From positions 1 to 5,002 of the forward strand of contig JAYYDJ010000084.1 in the NCBI GenBank assembly GCA_036160955.1: DNA of 5,002 nucleotides, in the 5' to 3' direction. The DNA is from GCA-2699365 sp036160955 (GTDB taxonomy: Bacteria > Verrucomicrobiota > Verrucomicrobiia > Opitutales > Coraliomargaritaceae). This document shows positions 1 through 5,002 of this stretch, piece by piece. The notes beneath the pieces are model-generated. The model had not been told where the DNA came from. It worked only from the letters and a program-made list of their open reading frames with translations, and did no database searches. Each line of letters begins with the position of its first letter. Within the stretch, counting starts at the first letter, position 1. A program made the translations under genes and the position numbers.

Positions 1-291
1 GTTGAAGGGGAGCCAAAAAGATCCAAGATTAGAGGTGTCATGAAGTGGTGGACGAGATGCATATCTATGGCTATAGCCAAAACTGCCAGTAGAAATGTAG
101 CTTTCAAAGTAGCTAGGATGAGGGACGCCATTATGAAGGATCAGGATGAGTTTATAACTCGTGAAGTGAATTTCGACGACGGCGCCTTGGTTGCTAATGA
201 CAGAGCTAATTTGGACGATGTAGTGTGTAATGCTGACCTGTATATCGCTAATCAAGAGGACTTTACCCAAGGGGCTATCTCACAGTCTTAA
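1..291 (+). CDS. C-terminal end of a second REL-type retrotransposon ORF (partial, 5' end outside window)
   Basis: The frame is open from base 1 and ends at TAA 289-291, giving the last 96 residues of a protein that begins left of the window. The first ATG (40-42) is internal and not the start. The translation aligns without gaps to the last part of the minus-strand ORF: 6 of 13 residues match before the MKWW motif, 31 of 37 match from MKWW to QDE, then a variable 26-residue stretch (9 identical), then an identical NADLYIANQ block. The last residues differ (EDFTQGAISQS against GGSMQI). Over the best 111 bases I count 17 mismatches (about 85% identity), and ten of the changed codons are silent. 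This is therefore a diverged sister copy in the opposite orientation, not a recent duplicate. Only the extension downstream of the endonuclease is visible, so its RT and endonuclease cannot be assessed. The assignment rests entirely on similarity to the neighbour. Confidence 0.88.
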   Translation, partial: VEGEPKRSKIRGVMKWWTRCISMAIAKTASRNVAFKVARMRDAIMKDQDEFITREVNFDDGALVANDRANLDDVVCNADLYIANQEDFTQGAISQS

Positions 292-368
292 GTGCGTATG
301 CGTCAGCGGCCGTTTAAGAGTGTTCTCATTTTCTTCATTTACAGGCTTCTAGTAGTGTTCTAGTATTA
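1..368 (+). mobile_element. 3' part of a second, sister non-LTR element (left edge outside window, 3' end uncertain)
   Basis: This region holds the C-terminal coding end (1-291) plus some 3' untranslated sequence of a retrotransposon related to the minus-strand one. The 3' border is not visible. I place it before the 15-bp direct repeat at 369-383 only because that repeat could be target DNA duplicated by the other element. The element could equally extend through 369-383 and continue beyond 4858 if the minus-strand copy inserted into its 3' UTR. No convincing poly-A tail is seen on the plus strand in 292-638. Confidence 0.5.
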
Positions 369-383
369 ATTAGTGTTAGCTAG
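369..383 (+). repeat. 15-bp direct repeat, left copy (candidate target-site duplication)
   Basis: ATTAGTGTTAGCTAG occurs here and identically at 4844-4858 in the same orientation. Similarity stops at both sides of the match. An exact 15-mer shared between two short non-coding stretches is unlikely by chance, even in AT-rich DNA. Position just outside the 3' side of the minus-strand element suggests duplicated target DNA. Confidence 0.65.
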
Positions 384-384
384 T

Positions 385-390
385 TTTATT
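385..390 (-). promoter_or_regulatory. Candidate polyadenylation signal AATAAA of the minus-strand element
   Basis: The plus strand reads TTTATT, giving AATAAA in element sense about 250 bases after the stop codon. It is the last motif before the left direct repeat, inside an A/T-only run (384-398). It could be a genuine poly-A signal or part of a short A-rich 3' tail. The hexamer is common in AT-rich DNA, so placement is the main support. Confidence 0.4.
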
Positions 391-492
391 ATATAAATGC
401 CCGAGATAATGAGGAGTACGTAGGTGAAATGCATATGAAGGATTATATCGATGTTTCTAATCAAGAGAATGTGGCTCCAGTTTATTTTCAGT

Positions 493-512
493 CGCTTAGT
501 TTAGACTAAGCG
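493..512. repeat. Perfect inverted repeat, 8-bp stem with 4-base loop
   Basis: CGCTTAGT (493-500) pairs with ACTAAGCG (505-512) around a TTAG loop. In transcripts of either strand it would form a stable small hairpin inside the convergent 3' UTR region. LINE RTs of this grade often recognise 3' UTR RNA structure, so a role as an RT recognition element or RNA-end structure is possible but unproven. Confidence 0.6.
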
Positions 513-638
513 TAGATGGAGTATTTTGGATGTTGTTTTGTTAGAAGATATAGATAATAGCTACATAATTTATAACTCTTGATACCTAGCTAGTTGACTC
601 TAATCATTAATTCATATATCCAAATGAAAAGTATACAC

Positions 639-3600
639 CTAAATTTGCATACTGCCGCCTTGATTGGCAATATACAAATCCGCGTTTTGTGCTACGTCCT
701 CCAAAAAAGCCGCGTTATTAGCCTCCAAGCCTCCTTCCGTTTGGCCCGAGTTACGCATTAGAAGCTCATCCTGACCTTCCATAATAGCTTCCCTCATCTT
801 AGCTACCTTAAACGCGACATTCCTACTAGCCGTTTTGGCAATCGCCATAGATATGCATTTCGACCACCACTTCATCGTTGATCTAGTTTTCGAGGGCTTC
901 GCATCCCCTTCAAAAGCAACCAACTTTTGCTTAATCTGCTCCCTAACGAACGCTTTGAAGTCACCATGAATTTGCCCTGTGTGAGAAAAAACCGCAGGAA
1001 CAAACAGTAGATTACTTTGCTCAGCAATCCGACCATATTTAGCCATTTTCTGATCGTACCGAGCTTGGAGCGGTCGCTCTGTCGCCTCATCATTCGATCT
1101 GGATTGGCCATCAACGCCTGTCACTGCAACGTCAATAATCGCCTGTCTGCCTAAGCCTCTCGGGTTTCTAATGAAAATATCCGGCCGTTGGTTAGATGCG
1201 TCCTCGTCAACGTCGCTAAATAAACGTAATGGCTCAACGATTGCATCCAGGCGCAGAGATCTAAAAAGCTTAGCCACCATCGCAACCACTTCATCATGCA
1301 AACGAATAGCGTTAGCGCCTATCTTGCATCCTACCAAATGGTAACCATACGGATCAACGCGTTTGGGTCGCGAGCTACCCTCGCATGAGCAACGAAACAT
1401 CAATGGATCCTCCCTAGAAATAAACTCCGTGTATTTGGGAATCGTTGGATCTTCCACAGTGTTCCTCCTACAAATGGCTGAGACAAACTCGTTATTAGAC
1501 ATTTCAAACATTTTAGGCGACACTCCAGCCTTCAACCAAGCTCCGGAGTCATTATTTATAGACGAAAGCCAATTCCTATATCTCACTCTTTCATCATGAT
1601 AACCAACTTCATAAGGAGCGTCTACGCGCGCCTTGGCTCGAGCGAGAAGTCGTTGTAACTCCCCCTTCACAAAGTCACTATATAGAACAGCTTGTGATGT
1701 TCGTCTCCTAGACGATCGCAAACCCTCACGGCACGTAGAAGGATCCTGATTGCTACCCTGCGATTGCGTTTCCCTTGAAGCAGCAGCATCGCTACTCTCA
1801 AGGTCAACAATAGTTTTTAAGATAGCCGAGAAGCAATCACTCTCCTTAAACGCTCCTTGAGGCACTCGCCTTTGATATTGCTCGACGCATTGGCAAACCT
1901 GAGCGCTAAGCTCAGGAGACGCGTCGTACGAAATTTGCAGCAACTCACCCTGCTGCCCTAGCGTAATCCACTCAGGAAAAACGGTCGCCATGTGTTTTAA
2001 CGAAGTCACCAGTGAGCATGCGAACGCCGTTAGAGCAACCACTCCCATGTTTCGTATCGCCAACCCACCCTTTTCAATAGGTAAAACCGCCTTCTCATAC
2101 CACTCATACACAATTGGCCAATTGTTCTCAATCTCTGCCTTCTCAGAAACGCCATGATATGAAGCTACTAGCCGCATCTGTTGCTCCCTAAAGCCGTCAA
2201 CAAAGCGATTACCATGATAAGGCAATTGGGTTCGTAGCCAGTAATTAACCTTTGCGTCATAACAAAATCTATGCAGATAATATCTAAATTGATGCTTTGG
2301 ATATGTAATCAAGACGTCGGTTAAATGATTAATTTTACGCATTTTATCATTTAACTGATGTAAGACATACTCATCCGTTCCTATGAACGCTCCCAAGATT
2401 TTGCATCCCCATTGAACACTTCTCTCTGCCAACGTTGTAGACGAAACGGATGGCTGACAGCGACTAATAACGCTTGGATGCACCTTAATGTTGTCGATAG
2501 GTAAACCCAAACTTAGTAGAACATTAATCCTTTCGAGAAACTCATCTTGTGATAAGCGAGTCGTCCCAGGAGCCATCAAATAAATAGACTTTTTCATATT
2601 GAGATTATACCCGTACGAGGGACCTCTACTTTTGACAAACTCAATTATATCAACCATCTTAGGAAAAGAAGCAGCCCAACATAAGTCATCCATATATCCT
2701 GCCACTACGCCTTTTCTAGGCTGCGACGAGTTTGGGTCATATAGCAAATCAGCGATGTTCTTGACGAACTCACAAATTCCTAGCTCATACAAGAAACTCA
2801 TCTCCGGAGAGCCTGGACTGCCTCCCTCCGATTGCACAAACGTCGCCACACCCCTAGCTAAACCGTAAAAGAAGGCGTTCGCAGAATTGTTATACTTATC
2901 CATAAAGAAATTAAATACCTGAGGAGCAACTTCCTTCAACTTTCTCATGGTAATGTCTCTATTCAGATTATAGAAAGCTTTCACTGCGTCAGCTGAAAAA
3001 ACGTCGTAGTCTGGATTTTGAACTATAACTTGCTGAAAAATATGCACTATAGCCTCTGCACCTGCAGGCTTGGTTCCATACTGACACATTAAGTTTTCTT
3101 TCTCAACTCTCTTCTTTAAATCACTTGCAGCAAACACCGAAAAAATAATTTTCGAGTGAATACCCAACATCATTATCACCCTTGACTCTTCTTCTGTCTT
3201 TGGCACCGCAGCTAATCTAAGGGAATGAAGCAACTTTTTTTGATTCTCTGTTAAATCAGACTTAACGCATTTATTTAGAAACGTCACATAGTCACTCAAT
3301 ATCTCTTTCTTATAGGCATCATCTCTATTGCCCCCCAAAAATATACTATTTAAGTGCTCGATGGTCATGCCGTCTAGACCTGGTGATCTATTTTTTTTCA
3401 TTTTCTTTAGTTGATGCAAAACGTCATTAGTCGTAAGACGGAAATCGTCACTGGAAGAGTCAACATAAGTAAATAATTCTTGTCTCTGATCTACACTTAA
3501 CTCACTATAATTCCTCGATGGCAAAGACTCATTAATTACATTTTCAATAGTGCTGAAATTAACTTTAGAATTAATCCTTAACAAAGACTCCATCGCTTTA

Positions 3601-4673
3601 GAATAGTCTCCATTCCTAACATTTATATCCGCCTGCCTATGGCATCTCGATTGAAAATCGAACCTTTTACTCAACGCATTTTTAACCTTCATAGTTTTCT
3701 TCTTGAAGTCTCCAACCTTAATACTCAAAACGTCGCCACTCAATAAAATAGAATAAAAGCTGTTGCATCTCTCCTCATCTGGTTTATTTTTGTTGTACTG
3801 TAAAAACATATAAGGTAAAACCATCAACACATTAGTCCAACCGTTTTTCTCATCATCATTTAACCCATCAGATATAAGCTTTTTAATAATAATACCAAAC
3901 GCTCTTCTAAACTTGTACAAATTTCTTTGATTCAGTATATATCCTCTAGTAGGCGGAAGAAATGTTAAGAAGACACCGATCTGCAAAGGAGTTAAATTAA
4001 AAATTTTGTGACTATCAGTAACTCCTTGCATGTAATCTGTAGAACTGTCGTAATTATCCTCTTGCGTTTCATTCATATGCAAATTGAAACTCTGACCAAA
4101 CTGTGCCTCGAGCGGCAACATTTGATAAAACCTATTTCTTTCTTGGACACTTGAATAAAAAGATTTTACTGGTATTAGTTCATAATCATCCATTGCATCT
4201 AATGAATAACATATGAAATGCAAATTCTTTTTGGCATATCTAACATTAGCTTGAAGAAATTGTCTTTTTTCTGCGGAATACACTACAATGGAAAAGATAA
4301 CAAAAACATTAGTTGGATGCGCTGCTTTAAACTGCAGGTCGTCTTCAAGCTCCTCATCCTTGTATCTAAAACGTTTTCCAATTAATCGCTGTGCCCATCT
4401 GTCGCATGGGGCCATAGTATTCTCATCTATCTTTGCAAACGCAAAAACATTATCATCAAACGACGAGTTCATGTACTCATTATGCACGACGGAGCCAGGT
4501 ACCTCTGTCAGGTCAGTGTCACTTTGCAAAGACGACACTGGGGGCCCTTCCCCTGAAGCTCCGTCGTGTAATGAGTCATTTTGCAATAAGGATGAAGAGA
4601 TTTCAACTTCATCATCAACGTGAAAGGTTGCAATCCTCGTAGATGTCCTTCTCGATGATCTTGGTCTGCTCAT
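639..4673 (-). CDS. Non-LTR retrotransposon polyprotein: reverse transcriptase plus zinc-knuckle restriction-like endonuclease
   Basis: A 1344-residue protein is read from ATG 4671-4673 (purine at -3) to TAG 639-641. The frame opens four codons earlier at a GTG, but ATG is preferred in a eukaryote. The N-terminus (1-410) is acidic and serine-rich at first, then unrecognised. The reverse transcriptase spans about 410-770: SPGLDGMT (430-437), PKTEEESRVIMM (492-503), motif A with D562 in DAVKAF, motif B GGSPGSP (617-623), catalytic YMDD (660-663), LNMKKS (691-696) and thumb-entry KILGAFIG (758-765). After a thumb/linker and a Ser/Arg-rich stretch (about 962-996) comes a C-C-H-C knuckle (C1095, C1097, H1112, C1116) with DPYGYH, then H1126. 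The restriction-like nuclease follows: P1164-D1165, D1181 in IIDVAV, and K1209/K1212. This order is typical of REL-type LINEs. The protein would bind element RNA, nick target DNA and prime cDNA synthesis there. All key catalytic residues appear present, so the copy may be active. Clade assignment is uncertain. Confidence 0.93.
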   Translation of the reverse strand: MSRPRSSRRTSTRIATFHVDDEVEISSSLLQNDSLHDGASGEGPPVSSLQSDTDLTEVPGSVVHNEYMNSSFDDNVFAFAKIDENTMAPCDRWAQRLIGKRFRYKDEELEDDLQFKAAHPTNVFVIFSIVVYSAEKRQFLQANVRYAKKNLHFICYSLDAMDDYELIPVKSFYSSVQERNRFYQMLPLEAQFGQSFNLHMNETQEDNYDSSTDYMQGVTDSHKIFNLTPLQIGVFLTFLPPTRGYILNQRNLYKFRRAFGIIIKKLISDGLNDDEKNGWTNVLMVLPYMFLQYNKNKPDEERCNSFYSILLSGDVLSIKVGDFKKKTMKVKNALSKRFDFQSRCHRQADINVRNGDYSKAMESLLRINSKVNFSTIENVINESLPSRNYSELSVDQRQELFTYVDSSSDDFRLTTNDVLHQLKKMKKNRSPGLDGMTIEHLNSIFLGGNRDDAYKKEILSDYVTFLNKCVKSDLTENQKKLLHSLRLAAVPKTEEESRVIMMLGIHSKIIFSVFAASDLKKRVEKENLMCQYGTKPAGAEAIVHIFQQVIVQNPDYDVFSADAVKAFYNLNRDITMRKLKEVAPQVFNFFMDKYNNSANAFFYGLARGVATFVQSEGGSPGSPEMSFLYELGICEFVKNIADLLYDPNSSQPRKGVVAGYMDDLCWAASFPKMVDIIEFVKSRGPSYGYNLNMKKSIYLMAPGTTRLSQDEFLERINVLLSLGLPIDNIKVHPSVISRCQPSVSSTTLAERSVQWGCKILGAFIGTDEYVLHQLNDKMRKINHLTDVLITYPKHQFRYYLHRFCYDAKVNYWLRTQLPYHGNRFVDGFREQQMRLVASYHGVSEKAEIENNWPIVYEWYEKAVLPIEKGGLAIRNMGVVALTAFACSLVTSLKHMATVFPEWITLGQQGELLQISYDASPELSAQVCQCVEQYQRRVPQGAFKESDCFSAILKTIVDLESSDAAASRETQSQGSNQDPSTCREGLRSSRRRTSQAVLYSDFVKGELQRLLARAKARVDAPYEVGYHDERVRYRNWLSSINNDSGAWLKAGVSPKMFEMSNNEFVSAICRRNTVEDPTIPKYTEFISREDPLMFRCSCEGSSRPKRVDPYGYHLVGCKIGANAIRLHDEVVAMVAKLFRSLRLDAIVEPLRLFSDVDEDASNQRPDIFIRNPRGLGRQAIIDVAVTGVDGQSRSNDEATERPLQARYDQKMAKYGRIAEQSNLLFVPAVFSHTGQIHGDFKAFVREQIKQKLVAFEGDAKPSKTRSTMKWWSKCISMAIAKTASRNVAFKVAKMREAIMEGQDELLMRNSGQTEGGLEANNAAFLEDVAQNADLYIANQGGSMQI
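1038..1391 (-). other. Zinc knuckle and restriction-like endonuclease domain within the ORF
   Basis: Residues 1095-1212 carry C-x-C, then H-x3-C preceded by DPYGY, then RLH, then RPD, a hydrophobic strand ending IIDVAV, and QKMAKY with candidate lysines. The arrangement matches the C-terminal CCHC plus PD-(D/E)XK nuclease of R2/NeSL/Hero-like elements, which makes the first-strand nick in the target. The first pair is C-x1-C rather than the C-x2-C commonly seen. No APE-type endonuclease motif was seen upstream of the RT. Confidence 0.82.
2376..3398 (-). other. Reverse transcriptase domain within the ORF (palm/fingers)
   Basis: This is the approximate extent of the RT core, residues 426-766 of the 1344-residue protein. 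The fingers motif KKNRSPGLDG opens it. The palm aspartates are D562 (motif A) and the two Asp of YMDD, encoded at 2685-2696. The primer-grip/thumb-entry motif KILGAFIG closes it. Most non-LTR RTs read FADD or YADD at the active site, so YMDD is a departure. Motif B has GGSPGSP where LINEs usually have QGDP-x-SP. Confidence 0.88.
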
Positions 4674-4684
4674 TGCTCGGCCCA

Positions 4685-4705
4685 CTGCCGGGTGAGGACA
4701 CCCAG
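4685..4705 (-). promoter_or_regulatory. Small GC-rich hairpin just upstream of the start codon
   Basis: In element sense GGGTG pairs with CACCC around a TCCT loop (4690-4703), and the flanking CT/AG bases can extend the stem with a bulge. It ends 16 bases before the ATG at 4673 and stands out in an otherwise AT-rich leader. A role in translation initiation is only a guess. Confidence 0.35.
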
Positions 4706-4786
4706 AAATAAAAAGTAGCCGCTATAAAATCCAAAAAAGTTGGGTTAAATAGCCGTTCCTTTTACACCTAACCGTTGATAAAACTA

Positions 4787-4836
4787 CTCTCTCTCTCTCT
4801 CTGTTACTCTCTCTCTCTGTTACTCTCTCTCTCTCT
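4787..4836. repeat. Interrupted CT/GA tandem repeat, 16-bp period
   Basis: The run reads (CT)8 GTTA (CT)6 GTTA (CT)7. It resolves into two identical 16-base units (4791-4806 and 4807-4822), each six CT plus GTTA, followed by a third unit lacking GTTA. It lies at the 5' end of the minus-strand element, where the RNA would be purine-rich (GA)n. It is either a simple-sequence expansion or a repeated 5' leader module. Confidence 0.9.
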
Positions 4837-4843
4837 ATCATAT

Positions 4844-4858
4844 ATTAGTGTTAGCTAG
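4844..4858 (+). repeat. 15-bp direct repeat, right copy (candidate target-site duplication)
   Basis: This is the exact partner of 369-383, lying a few bases beyond the CT-rich tandem repeat on the 5' side of the minus-strand element. Together the two copies enclose 4460 bp. An alternative is that both copies belong to a dispersed repeat carrying TAGCTAG motifs. Confidence 0.65.
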
Positions 4859-5002
4859 ATTATCATTAGTTAAAAATTCAAGTCACGATGCGAAGGTTGG
4901 CAGTTGGTATAGTAGGTAGTAGCTAGAAATTAATTATAATAACAGATAATACTTCTGGCTACAGTAAATATGATACATATCATCGTGTACTTGTGTACTT
5001 CT
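4859..5002. other. AT-rich flanking DNA, no gene seen
   Basis: No frame of useful length and no RNA gene is recognisable. It contains a TAGCTAG heptamer (4920-4926), a short inverted repeat ATGATA/TATCAT (4970-4983) and a tandem 8-mer GTGTACTT (4985-5000). If the 15-bp repeats are a target duplication, this is the continuation of the DNA found left of 384, possibly the 3' UTR or downstream flank of the plus-strand element. Confidence 0.6.

Larger units (their letters stand above)
292..638. other. AT-rich spacer between two convergent element 3' ends
   Basis: There is no convincing gene in these 347 bases. They lie between the TAA of the plus-strand copy and the TAG of the minus-strand copy, so they contain both 3' untranslated regions. 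Recognisable items are the left 15-bp direct repeat (369-383), a minus-strand AATAAA (385-390), a perfect hairpin (493-512), two TAGCTAG heptamers (377-383 and 587-593), and a short plus-strand frame (384-509) whose YI..xNQE segment resembles the element C-terminus. The two 3' UTRs do not align clearly to each other by eye. Confidence 0.8.
384..4843 (-). mobile_element. Near-complete REL-type non-LTR retrotransposon, inferred boundaries
   Basis: The unit contains one intact RT-endonuclease ORF, a leader of about 170 bases and a 3' UTR of about 255 bases. The boundaries are inferred from an exact 15-bp direct repeat immediately outside both ends (369-383 and 4844-4858), read as a target-site duplication. 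In element sense the 3' end is a 15-base A/T-only run ending AATAAAA, which would serve as a poly-A signal or short A-rich tail. The 5' end begins just before a GA-rich tandem repeat. No LTRs, integrase, protease or RNase H motifs were seen, so this is not an LTR retroelement. Elements with this domain order mobilise by target-primed reverse transcription: the endonuclease nicks DNA and the RT copies the RNA from the nick. An uninterrupted frame suggests a fairly young or selected copy. The ORF is secure; the outer borders are moderately supported. Confidence 0.6.
4674..4843 (-). other. 5' leader of the minus-strand element
   Basis: This is untranslated sequence between the inferred element 5' end and the ATG. 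In element sense it starts with a GA-rich tandem repeat, continues through AT-rich sequence with TATA-like stretches (near 4721-4730 and 4744-4753) and ends in the GC hairpin. The ORF frame stays open upstream to a TAG at 4722-4724 but has no ATG there. Non-LTR elements usually carry internal promoters or rely on host transcription; no promoter can be assigned with confidence. Confidence 0.5.

Noticed and set aside
40..291. Independent small protein starting at ATG 40
   Set aside because: The frame is open to base 1, and the upstream codons also match the sister ORF, so this ATG is an internal methionine of a longer protein.
872..1114. Minus-strand 80-codon frame overlapping the endonuclease region
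   Set aside because: It is a different frame within the endonuclease coding region, has no recognisable motif, and competes with a clearly conserved frame.
4288..4642. Plus-strand open frames opposite the ORF N-terminus (111 and 69 codons), and similar ones near 1363-1599 and 2599-2868
   Set aside because: They lie wholly antisense to the well-supported RT-endonuclease ORF, have low-complexity or motif-free translations, and look like shadows of its codon use.
639..4673. Bacterial RT systems (group II intron maturase, retron, diversity-generating or defence RT)
   Set aside because: The 1344-residue length, fused C-terminal zinc knuckle plus PD-(D/E)XK nuclease, absence of intron RNA domains, VR/TR repeats or bacterial neighbours, and a second diverged copy all indicate a eukaryotic LINE.
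639..4673. LTR retrotransposon, Penelope-like or DIRS element, suggested by the YMDD motif
   Set aside because: No LTRs, protease, RNase H, integrase, GIY-YIG or tyrosine recombinase motifs are visible. The flanking repeats are only 15 bp.
4721..4730. TATA box (GCTATAAAAT) on the plus strand
   Set aside because: It points away from the element's ORF and no downstream plus-strand gene is present. Such strings are expected in AT-rich DNA.
4674..4843. HDV-like self-cleaving ribozyme at the element 5' end, as in R2
   Set aside because: A small GGGTG-TCCT-CACCC hairpin recalls part of such a fold, but I could not find the nested P1/P2 pairings by eye. A covariance-model search would decide.
4970..5000. 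Short inverted repeat ATGATA/TATCAT and tandem GTGTACTT pair
   Set aside because: They are too short and too common in AT-rich DNA to assign a function, and the window ends before context can be judged.

Overview
The window is eukaryotic repeat DNA dominated by one nearly complete non-LTR (LINE-type) retrotransposon. A single 1344-codon frame on the minus strand (639-4673) encodes a reverse transcriptase followed by a zinc-knuckle and a restriction-like (PD-(D/E)XK-type) endonuclease. This is the domain order of early-branching, REL-type LINEs (R2/NeSL/CRE/Hero grade). Nothing suggests a bacterium: there are no ribosome-binding sites or operons, and the non-coding DNA is AT-rich. The host is most likely a protist or alga, or another eukaryote with REL-type LINEs. 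The sequence alone does not identify it further.

Layout, left to right. Positions 1-291 (+) hold the last 96 codons of a second, related element, cut by the left edge of the window. Positions 292-638 are an AT-rich spacer between two convergent 3' ends. It contains a 15-bp sequence that recurs at the far right, an AATAAA signal for the minus strand, a perfect 8-bp hairpin, and a short frame that faintly resembles the element's C-terminus. Positions 639-4673 (-) are the intact element ORF. Positions 4674-4843 are its 5' leader, with a small GC hairpin near the start codon and an interrupted CT/GA repeat. Positions 4844-5002 are flanking AT-rich DNA with no gene.

Two points stand out. First, the two elements lie tail to tail. 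Their C-terminal ends align without gaps from the window edge through a shared NADLYIANQ block. They are about 85% identical in DNA over the best 111 bases, and most differences there are silent, so both lineages evolved under protein-level selection. Second, the 15-mer ATTAGTGTTAGCTAG occurs exactly at 369-383 and 4844-4858 in direct orientation, bracketing the whole minus-strand unit. If it is a target-site duplication, the minus-strand element is 4460 bp (384-4843) and landed just downstream of its relative. The reverse transcriptase also has atypical active-site spelling (YMDD instead of F/YADD, and a GGSPGSP motif B), a long N-terminus with no recognisable DNA-binding fingers, and a conserved extension after the endonuclease. 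Together these suggest a little-described REL-type LINE clade.
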